Shown piece by piece: positions 39,861-52,700 of a stretch of 64,000 nucleotides of DNA; position 1 is the stretch's first letter, and each line of letters starts with the position of its first letter. Where the stretch lies: NCBI GenBank assembly GCA_050084515.1, contig CM114273.1, positions 5,146,001-5,210,000 of the forward strand, given 5' to 3'. This stretch comes from Blasia pusilla. Taxonomy: Eukaryota; Marchantiophyta; Marchantiopsida; Blasiales. Below the pieces are notes generated by a model. It had not been told where the DNA came from. It saw nothing but the letters and a program-made list of their open reading frames with translations, and did no database searches. Position numbers and translations under genes: made by a program.

Positions 39861-40574
39861 TTATTGCGACTCCCATTGGCTCTCCATTGGTTGTTGGGTT
39901 TGAGTTGCACCCAGGTATATGTACTCACCCACAATCTCAATGATGTCCCTTCTCATTCCCTGGCTGAAGGTGAAAGTGTGTGACATTTGCTGCAGCAGGG
40001 AGTCGTGTGATCCAAAGATGATTATCTTTGTTTTCAGCAAGTTGACTTCCATGCCCAATTTGTTGCGAAGCTTGAAAGTGCATTCAGGTAAAGTTGGAGC
40101 CCATGTCTTTGTTCTAGACATTAGAACTATATCATCTGCATACAGGAGCAGGGGATGAGGCAGGTGTGCTAGCTCGGTGGATCTCCATTCACTCGAAAGC
40201 ACCTCTTCAAGTTCGTCAATGTAGAGCCCAAACAATGTAGATGAGAGGGGACATCCTTGTTTGACTCGGGTGTTGGAAGATAAAGTTTCAGATCTGCCCC
40301 TCTTAGTGGCAATTTGTGCAAAAACCTGAGCATATAAGACCTTGATTGCTGTAAGTTGTTGTGGTGGGACACCCAACTCTTCAAGTCGTTTCCAAAGGAG
40401 CGCCCTTGGGACTGTGTCAAAGGCCTTCTTGAAGTCTACAAAACAATAGAATAATTTACCGAGCTTGTGACCAATTCTTGACTTTGAATTTTCTTCAATC
40501 GGTACCCGGAGTGTGAGAAGGTGATCCAGGGTGCTATGTGAGTGTCGAAAACCTGCTTGTCCTCTGGCTCGCAC
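39861..40574 (-). pseudogene. LINE reverse transcriptase, palm and fingers
   Basis: An open block of 237 codons with the RT motifs in order: GFRHSHSTLDH, CFVDFKKAFDTVPRALLW, RVKQGCPLSSTLFGLYIDEL, LLLYADDIVLMSRT (catalytic YADD at about 40126-40142) and then the thumb region. Both catalytic Asp residues of the YADD box and the Asp of the VDF motif are intact. The N-terminal RT part lies upstream at 40575-40808 in another frame (IYPLFKIGDP, PSNYKTIMVSSLMAKLY), so the gene is broken by frameshift near 40575. A conserved RT of this type copies the element RNA at the target site. Confidence 0.9.
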
Positions 40575-41553
40575 CTACTTTTCTTCAGCCCAGTCGCTGA
40601 TTTTCCTTTCCAGCAGTAGCCCATACAACTTGGCCATGAGGGAGCTCACCATGATCGTTTTATAGTTGGATGGTATCATTGGATCTCCAATCTTGAAGAG
40701 TGGGTAGATCATATTCATTTGCCATTCTGGTGGGAAGCCCTGTTGAACTCCAGTATTGAACATTCTGGTGAGGGTTGGGCCAATTGCCTCACTTGTGAAT
40801 TTGAACATTTGAGCCTGGCACCCAGGCCATCCTCTAGTTTGTTATGTAGCCTTTTCATTCCTGATGTGACATCGTCAATGGTGAAGAGGTCCGGTAGATC
40901 CTGAAGCCCATTCGGCCAGGGGTCGGTGGAAGCGGTAGTGTTGGAGTGGTAAAGTTGGGTACCATATGTGGTCCAGATTTGTAGATCCTGGAGTGGAATG
41001 ATGTTCTTTCTATTCTTGAGTATTCTCCAGAATTTGGCCGATTGGTATTTCATATGTTATGTGAACTCTGTGATCTCGATGGCAATGTATTTGTGTTTCT
41101 TCCTACGTACCAATCGTTTGTAAGTTTTCTGCAACAATCAAGTATGTGGAGAGTGTGGATCCTCCCTGCGGGCCTTTTTGTAGTCCTTGTCAAACCAGGG
41201 TTGAGAGAAGAACGTAGAAGTGGATCTAATGTGTTTGCCTCCAGACAATTGGAAAGGTAGGACTTTTCTACAACATTGATGTAGGATGTCGCTGAACTGA
41301 GTCGTGTTCATTGTGGGTGAGCACTCTGTAAGAGCCTTGTTGACGAGTGTGATGAGTTCATCTTTCTTTTCATGAAGGAAAGTGTATTGACATTTGGTCG
41401 GCAGGGTTAATTTTTCTACAGCCTCTAAGATGGTTTTGGAGACCATGATGTCAAAGTAGAGTGGTTCATGATCAGATTCTAGAACGGGTGTGACCTGCAC
41501 ATTGGCAACCAGATGTGGTAGTTGATGTACTTCCCCAATCAAGTAGTCAACCA

Positions 41554-42309
41554 CTAATTTCGAGGTCTCTCTGTTGGAGTCAGAGTGTCCAATGGAAGTG
41601 CGACCTCCTGACTGTGGCCACATAGCCATGCCATTGGCGAGTACCAAACAATGTGTTGAGCAAAGTTGGAGAAGTTTCTCTCCATTGGCTGTTTTTTCCT
41701 TGTCCCTTTGAGTTGCGTTTGCATGTGTGGGAAGAATACTTCTCTAAGAGACCCATCGGCCGACTGAGTATCAATCCCTTCCATGTTGGTGTTGTTTGAC
41801 ATGTAGATTGGAGCTTGAGTGTTGGCCGTTCTCCCGTTGAAATCTCCTACTATGAGGATATTTCCCCTATGCATGTGGTGCTCAATAGATGTAGAGAGAG
41901 CCTCATACGAGAATTCTCTCTTGAGCACAGTGGGACTGAAGTAGCAAACAACAATTAGGAGATCTTTCGGTAACCCCACTTCTTTGTTGACCTTGATCCA
42001 GAGGAAGTGTTTCTCCTCATCAATGTCGGCTATGGAGACAAAAGGTTGTAACCATGGTGCTACCAAGCATGCCAGGCCACCGTGTCCTTTGCTTTTGATG
42101 TTTGTGAGTGGGTTGTGGGTAGCAAAAACCTGGAAGTCCTCTGTGTTGGGAATGCGGTTGGAATCATGTTCATGTGTTTCAGCAAAAAAGCTAAGGTCCA
42201 ATTTTGTGCCCAGATATGTAATGCCATTGCCTTTGGTCCAGAATGGTCCTCCACAATTGTGAAAAACTACTTGAATGGATGGGTTGGTAATATCCTTCCC
42301 ATCCTCCAT
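41554..42309 (-). pseudogene. LINE endonuclease (exonuclease-endonuclease-phosphatase fold)
   Basis: A 251-codon open block with LDLSFFAETHE (metal-binding Glu) and ILIVGDFNGRTAN (the GDFN motif) typical of AP-like endonucleases of LINE ORF2. The later motif before the linker is in a different frame (41138-41647), which contains LESDHEPLYFDI, the SDH-type catalytic motif. So the domain is complete in content but split by a frameshift near 41600. Confidence 0.88.
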
Positions 42310-42440
42310 TCCCTATAGGGAGGTCTTGTCATGGAGGTTTGTCACCTCCAAATCCTGGTTCCGAGTTGTAGAATTTCTAATTCCCTGGTTGGAATCTAAG
42401 TTTTCGCTCATTGCCCCTCATGTTTGTCGTGTTGGTGCTG

Positions 42441-42448
<8 letters not shown>

Positions 42449-42538
<90 letters not shown>

Positions 42539-42554
42539 AAGAAAGAAAGAGAAA
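42449..42554 (+). repeat. (GA)n microsatellite
   Basis: GA run of about 85 bp ending in GAAA-type units, just right of the truncated LINE end. Confidence 0.97.
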
Positions 42555-42559
42555 ATACA

Positions 42560-45148
42560 TCATATGTGTCCTGATGGTCTCATCTCGAGAGTCCCATGAC
42601 ATTTGTCCTAGGTTTCAATAGGGAAGAAAATGCAAATGCTTAATTTGCACAAGGGAAAAGGAATAGAGAAGAGGATCAATTTTGAAAAAGGAGGGCTTTT
42701 TTATATAAGGAATACATTTTAGAGTGTTTGATTTTCAACATGTGAGGGAAAGAGAGAAAGGGATATATTTTTTAAATGGAGAACTTTCAAAGTTATTTAA
42801 TTTTTAATATGAGAGAGTAAAAGCTGAAGGTTGAATCTTTGATAGGGAGGATAAGGGAAAAAGTACTACAGCCGGTGCCAATTTGCAAGCCCCATCGGCC
42901 TAAAAGTACTTGTAGTTTAGTCACAACACAATCACAATCTTGTGAGTATGGCACTCGCAAAGCAATCACAATGGAAGAAATTGAATTTTAGTTCGCAAGT
43001 GTCACACAAGTTAGAAGGTCCATCCTCTTGCACTCATAGTTTAGTTGCAAAAGCCTCACAAAGTACTCAAAAACCATTTGCAAATAATTTTTTAGCTTTG
43101 ATGCTCGTCATGGGATTTTGCAAGTCTACATAATGGTTTGGTTACTCAGAATTGGGAGTGGAAGTACCAAAAAATAACCCCCTCTCCTTATAATACAGTA
43201 TAGATTCTTCATGAAATCTCTTTTAAAATTTATCACCTTTGGTCTTGCCCTTCCCTATTTGAAATTAAATTTTCCCTCTTTTTACTTTAAGTCACATTAA
43301 TAGATTACAAGAGAGAATTAAAAATTCAGTTGAATCATATTACAAATGAAGTCAATGATAATTATAGGAATTCAGTTATGATTAAACCTCTTTCCCTCTG
43401 GACCAAATTTTTCTAATTTTTTTTTAATAAAAATTCAGGCTGCATACCCAAAACAAATTTCTGAAAAAGTTATACTCCAAACCCATGTGCTTGCATGGCA
43501 CTTGCGTGTCGGGGCGCGTATGGAACATGTAGGGAAATGTACATGAATGTCGGTGTCACTACCTCATGGGTTCCTACCCTGAGCTAATGACAAGATTTTG
43601 TTGGGGGGGGGACTCAGCATAGGCCCGTTCGATGCACGTGTTTATATTATCTCCCAAACTGATAATTAATTCCAAAATTGATTCAAAATACCATTTTGAA
43701 TCAATTTTAATATTAAAAAGCAAACGATCTTATAACCGAGAATGCCAAAATGAACTTGCAAAATGAAGCTTACTTGTCACTGTAATCCAATAAATCGTAG
43801 GGTTGTAATAGGGTCATGAAGACAACTCAGCAAGGGCTGCCCTATGGTCTATACGACAACCAGCTTGATCTAATTTTACAACCGTAAATTATTTAACCAT
43901 TGTAATCAAAGACGTGAAACCTGTCCAAAAGTTTACAGGGTTGAAAATTCGACGTTAGTTTTTCAATGGGCGATTGCTTTGAGTCGCCCGCATACCCAAC
44001 GAAAGTTGTGATAAGTCCAAACCCGAAATATCCATCCGTTCAAAGTCCAGGGCTAGACAACTTTACCCGCCGGTCATCGTCGGTAAGCATCGTGCGGCCC
44101 AGATGGAAGAGGGCTCCCGATCCAACAGCGCGCAGCACGCTAACGTGGAGAGCAGCCCCGCGACAGCGTCGACGGAAACGCGCACTTTCCTTGGAACGAA
44201 AGACGACAAAGTCCCTTTTTCACGCCCCAATTTTCTGGCAACTCCACCGGGAAATTCCTAGGAGCTCGGTTTCTTCGCAATTGGCCGGTATACCACCCAC
44301 GCATCTCCCAGAGTCCCAATGGAAACTGTCAGTTGGAACTCGGGACCGCATTAAACGCAGCCCATGCACTCTGTGAACAATCGGACGTCCGAGCCCCTGG
44401 AGTTGTGTGCACCAGAGGAGGTCCTATCTGCGGAACCGCGCCGGTTGAAAATGAAAATGAGAGTGTTGTAGGTTGGAGTCGTGGTGCCTGAGAGACTGCA
44501 GTAGCGACGGAGAGGCGAGGTATTTGAGGAGGAGGTAAAGAAGTTGGTCAGTAGGGGGGAGGTGATGGAAGGGGTCCTCTGAGCCGGACCCAAAGGAATC
44601 TGATACCCGGGAGCTCAACTTGCGGAGCGGAGCTCTGTGTCTTGAAGCAATCCTTTCGAAATTAGAGCTCTGGGCTTTCTGGTGGCTTGGTTTGGCAGAG
44701 CAGTCCTCTGACTGCGAAGGACGAGAAGATAGATTGAACTCTACAGCACGGAATCAGATACGGGTGGAGCCCTTCTTTCTCTCTCTCCAGGCTACCTTGG
44801 AGGTCACAGCGGAGGCAGAGGTTCTGACCACTCCGGTGCGAGGCATTAGCAGCGCTGTTCTGATTGTGAGGTAGGGAGGTATACGGAGAAGCTCGAGATA
44901 GAAATTGGATACTGGGGAGCCGACTCGCGGAGCTCCTCAATCAACCCCCGGAGATTGCGCGAGGGCAGAGGAAGGAGTCCCCTCTCTCCTTAGCACGAGG
45001 GCGGCGGGCATAGTCACAGAGCTGTTCTCATTGTGAGGCGGCAATGCAAGAGCCTGTTCCGGTGAGCTTAATGGTCTAGCTCTAGAAGGAATCGGCAGTG
45101 GAAGGATCGAATTTGGAATTGGGGATGTGGCAGTGGGATTGAGAAGTC
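42560..45148. other. AT-rich spacer passing into the GC-rich FTSHI3 upstream region
   Basis: No gene recognised. AT-rich to about 43930, then GC-richer. An ORF at 43966-44376 is Arg/Ser-rich with no domain and is probably chance. A loose repeat of about 160 bp is seen at 44840-44885 and 45003-45045 (CTGTTCTNATTGTGAGG). No TATA box was picked with confidence. Confidence 0.4.
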
Positions 45149-45266
45149 AGAGAGAGAGAGAGAGAGAGAGAATAATGGGAGCGATGGCGACCTTTCCGGG
45201 AAATGTGGAAATGAGGAGTCTGTGAGTGCTTCTCGGGTGAGAGAGAGGGAGAGAGGGTGAGACAGA

Positions 45267-45319
<53 letters not shown>

Positions 45320-45345
45320 GACAGGGAAAGAGAAAAAGAGAGAGT
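45148..45345 (+). repeat. GA-rich tracts in the FTSHI3 leader
   Basis: Several AG runs (45149-45171, 45240-45256 and 45271-45320) and further purine-rich DNA end about 30 bp before the FTSHI3 start codon, so they probably lie in the 5' UTR or core promoter. GA runs bind BBR/BPC factors in plants; a role here is inferred. Confidence 0.85.
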
Positions 45346-45373
45346 ATTGGAGCTGTAAGAGAGTGCTGAGAAA

Positions 45374-48279
45374 ATGATTGGGCAGATGGCGGTCCTTGCC
45401 CAAGGGCCGCTGCCCAGGGGCGAGTGTGTTTGTGCAGGATCGGGGCCATTACAGGGAAGCGTTGGAAGGCAATTGTATGGACAAGTCGACATTGTGCAAA
45501 ACAAAAGGTGGTCTCGTGGACGGAGAGATAGATGTGTGTCGGGCTTGTCTTGGGAAAGTCGCTCTTTACCCGCAAGCGATTGGAATCCGAGGGAGTTCAG
45601 GGGAGGATCTGGCAGAGATTGGGGCTCTAATTGTAGTCAATTGGGTTTGGCAACCGAGACCTCCACGTCCGACGAGAATCCCCTGGCTACCGATTCCGAG
45701 GAGGGCGCTCCCATGCGAAAATCTAGCTTCATTGCCAGGGTCTTGCGCCGTCTGGCGGGATTTCTAAAGAAGCTGTCTCCGCAGCTGCTGATCAGAGCTC
45801 TCGTGAGCTTCCTGCGAGGGCGGTGGAGGCAAATTATGCTGTGGACTGTCGTAGGCACCACTATTGGATTGGGTTACTTGTGCACGAAGCTCACGGGCCA
45901 CGCTTCCCCTCAGGTGGTGCCTTACTCCGACCTTCTGGACCATTTACACTCCCGAACTGTCTCCACTGTTCTGTTTGAGGAGGGCTCCAGCACTGTCTAC
46001 TTCAATCTGGTCAGTGAGGGCGAGACATCCGCTGTAGTCGTCAATCGTGCGGTGGCAGCCACCGCGGCCGCATCTGAAGAAAGGGTGATTGATCTTGAAG
46101 CTGCTGGAGATGGAAAGCTGGTTGATGATGCTAAAATTGCTGCTGCTGAGGATTCCCTCCTGAAGGAAGGACAGAGTGTCTCCCGGTCTCGTTCCAAGGG
46201 AGCGACACAGCAATGGGAATATAGCACTCGGCGGATCAGGAATGACGAGTTGTTTCTCCTGCATGCGATGAGGGATGCAGGCGTGAAGTACAGCTCTGCC
46301 CCCCAATCGCTAAGCGCGACATTTAGGGCTGTGTTGATCACCGTCATAACTCTGTGGATTCCCTTGAGTCCCCTTCTGTGGCTGCTTCACAGGCAGCTGT
46401 CCCAGAACAGTGCGTCTTCTAAAAAGCGCCGAAGCGTCCGTCGGTTGGTGAAATTCGAGGATGTGGCTGGTATCGACACTGCGAAAGCGGAACTGATGGA
46501 GGTACGTGCTCATCTAAATTCCATTGTTCCATTCTAATCCAGGGTAGCCAGGTTTTAATTGGTTGCTTTCTCGGGATACCAGTGGTCCTGGGCTTGTCAA
46601 TCCCTGCGTTCAACTACCTCGATTCCTTGAACTGTGAATTATGCACTCAGTCTCGTTTCTTCCGGAGGATACCTGCTGGCTGGACGATGAATAGGAGGAA
46701 CCACCAGTATGACACTTATTGGTTGCATACTCGTGGGGAGCTCAGGTCTGATAGGGAGGATTAAAGACTTTTCTCTGGTGGTGCACACGAAGCGAGGGCC
46801 TTGAGTATGATTTAGTTCGCTGCCTAATGGGGGTATGGGGTGAAATTAGTGGAATCAAGTTTCTTGTTAGCTAACTCGTGCTCACGTTCATCTCTAGATT
46901 GTGTCGTGTATCAAAGGAGCATCTCAGTTCGCTAGTCTCGGAGCAAAATTACCTAAAGGAATTCTTCTAGTGGGTCCTCCTGGGACAGGCAAGACACTTT
47001 TGGCCCGTGCAGTGGCTGGAGAAGCCGGAGTTCCCTTCTTTGCTGCATCAGCAAGTGAGTTTGTAGAGATGTTTGTGGGAAGAGGAGCTGCAAGAATCAG
47101 GGAGCTTTTTGCTGAGGCGAGGAAGAATACCCCTTCTATTGTGTTTATAGATGAGCTTGACGCTGTAGGAGGTCGACGAGGCCGCAGCTTCAATGATGAA
47201 CGAGATCAAACTTTGAATCAGGTAAGGCTTGATCTCATTTACCTTCAGCTGTACCTTCACTTTTGCTGTTGCCTTTAAAGTCAGCACAATACACCATGCT
47301 TATTACATGTAGTCCACAGCCACAGAGATAAGAATTCTGGCGTGAGGAAGCAGCCATTACCTATCCATGGTTCTCACATGAGAGACCTCAATTTGGCAGC
47401 ATTTCACTTTTTCCTTTCATGTCGTGTCTAGGTCACTTGGATCACCTGACTCTTGCATCTAAGGCAGTTGAAAAGAAAATATGCAAGCTTTCATTGCTGT
47501 TGGCACCCTTAAAATCCAGGGAATAAAAACTGGAGGAAAACTTACAGATGTGATACTCATCTACGGTTTGTGTTCTCTTCTGGCTTTTCAGCTTCTGACA
47601 GAGATGGATGGCTTTGAGTCAGAGACTGGTGTTCTTGTACTAGCAGCCACCAACCGACCTGAAGCTCTAGATCCAGCCTTGTGCCGACCAGGTCGCCTTT
47701 CCCGCCGAGTGCACGTTTCAGAACCTGACCTATTCGGTCGACAACAGGTCTTGGCAGTTCATATGCGCGGGGTGCCGGTTCAGGAGGATCCCATCATGCT
47801 TCAGCGTACAGTAGCATCCATGACGGCGGGGTTTGTTGGTGCAGATCTTGCCAATCTTGTCAATGAAGCGGCCCTATTGGCGGCAAGGAAAGGTAGCTCT
47901 CTGAATATCAAAGGCTTTTTTGACTGTTGTCCTGAATAGGTTTGTGAGTTATAGTGTGAAGTAACAGTTGCTTGATCCTTTGTGACTAACAACTCAGCTT
48001 CACTTGACTTGTTTGCCAACTTTTCTTTTATCCTGTAGGGATATGTAGTCACAAAGAAAGCAGGAGTATTTTTGCTAAGTATTCTTGCCTGAACTTTGTT
48101 TTGCAGGTCGTTCAGCAGTGACTTTGGAGGATTTTAAGGAAGCAGTTGATAGAGCGAAATTTGGAGTTGGTGACCGTCGACCCAATGTCTTCACTGAGGT
48201 TGAGCAAAAGCTTGGTTCCTGGTTCAACAAGTCTTGGTCAGATCCACTAGGCTACCCGCAAATCCCAAGTAGTGGGTAG
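45374..48279 (+). CDS. FTSHI3: FTSHI3-type plastid FtsH-like AAA protein lacking the protease domain
   Basis: Four exons: 45374-46501, 46898-47221, 47592-47892 and 48107-48279, all with GT-AG introns in register, giving about 641 residues. The N-terminal 100 residues fit a transit peptide. Membrane segments lie at about 153-173 and 315-335. The AAA module follows: [18 protein letters not shown], Walker A GPPGTGKT (402-409), pore motif FVEMFVG, Walker [11 protein letters not shown] (about 457-466) and the second region of homology [18 protein letters not shown] with both arginine fingers. After the AAA lid ([20 protein letters not shown]) the protein ends with a short FTSHI3-like tail (SDPLGYP). 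The M41 protease domain with HEXXH is absent, as expected for this family, so it should hydrolyse ATP but not cut proteins. The family acts at the plastid envelope or inner membranes. The start is the first in-frame ATG after the GA-rich leader. Confidence 0.9.
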
Positions 48280-48674
48280 GAGTTCTGGTTCAGCTCCCTG
48301 CTCAGGGACATTGTCATTCATGTCATTCTTCCTTGGCCGTACTCACATGGCAACTTGTAAAGTATCCTCGGCTTGGCTCTGTGGAGGTGGGCGGAGAGTA
48401 GTTCGACTTATGATTTGTGGGGGGACACTCACATGTAAATCTATTCCACATTCACTTCATTAGCTAATCAGGTGTCTTACATCTATCACCTGGTTATGTA
48501 AAATTCATCGCCATGAGATCAAAAGGAAAAGCTGCCAACGACTGATGGCAAGTGGACATCGGTATCATTGTTAGCACCAATTCATGCACAGGTTAGGGTT
48601 TTGAGGATCGATATTGCAGACCTGATTGTGGAGGTTGCCACCATTTCCTCTGCACCGAAGCTGTATTTCATGCA

Positions 48675-48798
48675 TCGAAGCTATTGCTTCTCTTTTGGAA
48701 CTTGTTCGAGGGTTCAGCTTCTCAATTATGGCCATGTCGAAGCTATTGCTTCTCTTGTGTAACTTTTTCTAGGGTTCTATTTGTTCCATCAACGCCGT
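48675..48798 (+). repeat. 62-bp tandem duplication
   Basis: TCGAAGCTATTGCTTCTCTT occurs at 48675 and 48737, each followed by similar sequence (AACTTGTTCGAGGGTTC / AACTTTTTCTAGGGTTC). Confidence 0.8.
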
Positions 48799-49561
48799 GC
48801 CGTTTATCTGTCAGAGGACTCAGCAGACTCGGCAGGTTGCGTGTTCAGTCAGTCCTGCACTCCAATCTTTCAGGCGTACCCTGAGTACCTTCATCGAGTT
48901 ACATCTCTCAGTGTTTTAGTAATGAGCTGATGGGACTCCTCAAAATGCCGAAGCATTCTGTTAGTAAGGCATGTTGCCCTGCCTGGAGCTCAGGAGTTCC
49001 ACGGCTTTAACATGTGTGTTTGCGCGTCTCCGCCACTTCTTATCGAAGAAACTGGGACATGAGTGTCATTGCGAGTTGTCGTTCGTCAAGCAGAAACCCC
49101 TCTTGGACTACCGCGTAGAACTTCAGGTGGGCACAAAATTACGCGAAAGGAGTCGTTTTTTGTATGGGGCCATATGGCGAGGAATGAAAATTGTTATTCG
49201 AGCAATGCATTGGAGGACAACGTCCGACCTGAACTCACCCGAATCACTCTGCGTTAGCCACGTCTTGCTAGGATAGATCTCCAGCTGCTGTCTGTTGAGC
49301 GGGTCTTGTGGTGCTCTTTGATCGCCCTACGCCAACAAATCAACCGTACGTGTCTTCATGCTTCCTAGTTCGTTTCATGTACCAAGATTGTTTCTGCCCA
49401 ATGTTTTCTAGTCTTAGGTCACGTAGACCTTTTCTTATGAAGGTAAACGGAGTCAACCATTTGCCCTGCCTCGTTCCTGCTGTTTTTGGCCTTCGATCTG
49501 GTTGGCTTGTTGGGACCTTCTGGATTAGTGGCTTCCTCTTTTATCCTCGGATTGTCTTTCC

Positions 49562-49735
49562 ATTTTATGCCTCAGGAGGTGGGACATGTTCCTTACTGGT
49601 GGTGGATTCTATCGAGTATCATGGATTGTCTTGTCCATAGATCTATGACATGTCATATTACGCCTCGGGGGTCGGGACATGTCCCTTACTGGTGGTGAAC
49701 TCTATGGAGTATCATGGATTGTCTTTCCTTGTCCA
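49562..49735 (+). repeat. ~93-bp tandem duplication
   Basis: The units share GGACATGTTCCTTACTGGTG and GAGTATCATGGATTGTCTT, at 49582 and 49675. They diverge by several bases. Confidence 0.8.
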
Positions 49736-52700
49736 TTGCTTCATTACGGGAATGAACACGATGGACTATTACGGTGCATGCTGTGCACTGGCATGTCTGG
49801 ATCCTCTTATTTGTTGTCACTGGTGCGGAACATTCGTAGCGAAGAAGAGGTTTGGGTAAGATGGGAATGGACACCGTCGAAGTTGGATCTATCGACTCAT
49901 TTCGCTATCGTTGTTCGTGTGCTTTGGGGTGCCACAGTTAACGAATAAAGCATCCAGACCTGGAGCGTGTCCACGCAGATCCTGAAGAGCAGTTCGTGGA
50001 TCTCTTGCGGTGACCGTAGATGAGGAGAGCTGTGAATATAGATGTAGCATGTGGAAATGGATGTAGAAACGCGTGATGCCTACTTTGATCGCTGCAAGTT
50101 TGTCTTCAGAGTCGTTTCCGAGAGAATGCTGGCCGAGTTGGCGGGTGCGATTTCTACCCACTCCATAACTCGGTGTCATCAATGACCGAATTGAACTCCG
50201 GAAATCGCACCGTCAATAGATCCTACACTGGTATTCTGCAACAATTTGTGAATGTATACCTGGAGTACCTGAGGTATTTCTGTCGTGGGAGCACCGCCGC
50301 ACTTGTGCGCCATTTTCTCCGAGGGGCGGGAGTGTGATGTTTGAATCTGCGTAGGATATCGCGATGAACTAATTCCCCCCCATTCGACCGACAGTTTTTC
50401 CGTGCACTGCGCTATTGTTTTCACTCTTCTCAGACTCGCAGCATCCTGAGTGCGAGCCGAAGCAGTTAACCAGGGTAGAGGACGTGATAATGTGTGGTAG
50501 GGATAGGGTTCGGCGGTGTTGTCAAGGTGTTGATGAGTGGCGGCTCCAACAAGTCGGAGATTCGAGCGGCAGAGTCGCTGAGATTCATGCCGAAGTATCC
50601 ATGATCAAAGCAATTTTACCGTAAAAGACTTCGCCACGGCACCACTCAATGGAGCACTGAGTAGTATGTCATTCCATTCCTGTGAATATCACCGAATTCT
50701 TGAGAGATTCAGGAGTCTTACAAGTGAAGTAGATTATAGTATGTCATTCCACGACGTACATCACGAGACTGGATTTCCCTCGAATTGGTGAGGCATGATC
50801 CCTTCCTGTCACTGGTATTTTCTTACTTCATCGAGAGGACGGATTCTTACTTGCGGTTCATGGTTCCATGAACACCCTTCCACCTCTGCAGCTTGTGTCC
50901 CAATCCATGGTGGCTGCTGGTTTCTCAGGAGAAAAAATGACGTGTTCTCTTCTACCTTTGTTCGCTCTCACAGGCTCAAACCCGCATCGTCGAAGGAAAC
51001 GATTCACGGTCATTATTACGATCACCAAATCAGGGATGATGCTTGCTAGCGACACGCGGAATCTTCCCACTGCGCTCGATACGGATCGCCCGATTCGAAG
51101 CCGGACGCGCGGGCGACTCAAACTGTTGTGAACAGGGTCGATGTCATCCAGCAGCGCTTGACGAGGATCTCTCAATTCTGAGGCGGACGGGTGGGCACAG
51201 GTCAAACGATTGTGCATCTAGACATTCTGTTCCCGTGGCTTATCTCCACGCAGCTTCATTGCACAGACGTCGACCAGACGACGCACCTTGGGCAATGAAT
51301 CCAGATCCTGTGGCTGCATATCTTCCAAGGAGAGTGAGGGATGTTACTCCCCGGACGGCTTATATAGGTGAAATCAAAAGAGGACATCCAGAGCCATGAT
51401 CATCGCCGTGCTTTTTCCATAGCCTAGATGGGATCAAAGATGGTTCTCGACTCCTTGCAACCCCAAAAGCATCCAAAACTCGGTGTGAAAAAATCGAGAG
51501 AAACGTTGAGAGAGATCATGAGCGCTTAAAATTCTACAACTCTACCCGAACTTGAGACCTAAGAATACCTAAAGGCAGACTTAAAATCTCAGTTCTTGTA
51601 CACTCGGCGCACTAGAAAGCTCCGCCATCATCTCGTTCTTACAGTTCTCTCTTCAGATGCACCTTCGCCTGGACTTCGGTATTGAGTATTGCTGCACTGG
51701 GTTGAGCTTTTCCTGCTAGTAATGATACGATTTTCGACGGATATCTCGACTCCAGTGCCGGAAAGAAAAGGACACGCAGTGAGCTGGTATTCGTAGGCAG
51801 TCACATAATATGTCACCCCGCCTCGTGCAGAGGATTTTGAAATTCGTGTGAAACCTGGTAGCTACAGATGAGGTCTTGATTTCGGTGCGAACACAGGAAT
51901 TCAGTACTGATTGCGGCTCGTGGGTCTCAATTACACCCGCGAGAATCTTAAACTAAGTGGCCACAGCTGTGCCAAGACTTCTGCACCGTCGTGGCTTGAG
52001 CTGGTTCTCTTGAAGGTGATACTGAATCCATCTAAGTGAACTTTATGTCGAAGTGTTGTCAATGGCAAAAATCTCAAGTACATCGCGGGCTTCTATGCTC
52101 ATGACCTTAATCATCTATGTTGATATCGGTTCCATTTCAAGTCAATTTTTAACTATTCAGAATCGTGTTCTATTCAATTTTCGGACTGTTAGCGGCAGAG
52201 CTTCACCTAAAACTTCCCGTGATTTAGAGGAACATAAACCTCCATCCCACCATTGTTTCTACGGCGAAGACATTGCATCGGCAATCTTACCGCACGAAAG
52301 TGCAGCAATCGTTTGCAGATTCAGGTTAAAAAACCATGTCTAGCTCGGATGTCCGTGGAGTTCGGAGGAATTTTTCGTTGTTAATGACCCGTGAGGAGAG
52401 ACACTCTGAAGCCTCCAAGAGAGCTTCGTTTGCAGGGAACAGGCACGCTCTCGCCATCTCAGCGGAATCAGCGGATGCCGAAGTTTAAGTTCATCTCGTC
52501 CACCGAGAAGCGCGAACACGTCGCCCCAACGATCTGAACATTGGCGGTTCTCCGCGGGGAGGCGGTTGGCCGCTGCAGATCACCATCATCAAAACACACG
52601 GGCAAGAGAAGAAGAAGAAGCCTCCAGTTTTGGCGCGTCTTCAGACTCTTCACCGTTTTCCAAATTCTGACACGCTGATTCCGGAAAGGTAGGAGACCCG

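Larger units (their letters stand above)
38800..42412 (-). mobile_element. LINE copy 2, 5'-truncated non-LTR retrotransposon
   Basis: Reading leftward: endonuclease (42309-41554), pre-RT linker (41647-40715), reverse transcriptase (40808-39861), C-terminal region with a Cys/His motif (39450-38911) and a 3' end with AATAAA and an (ATTC)4 tail (about 38803-38830). The tail is typical of LINE integration by target-primed reverse transcription. No ORF1 is present to the right; the element stops near 42412, just before the (GA)n repeat at 42449. Frameshifts and stops separate the domains, so it is inactive. It lies directly head to tail with LINE copy 1. I did not assign a clade. Confidence 0.85.

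Noticed and set aside
43966-44376. 136-codon ORF upstream of FTSHI3
   Set aside because: Basic and Ser-rich with no domain, no splice partner and no conserved features; probably a chance ORF in GC-rich DNA.
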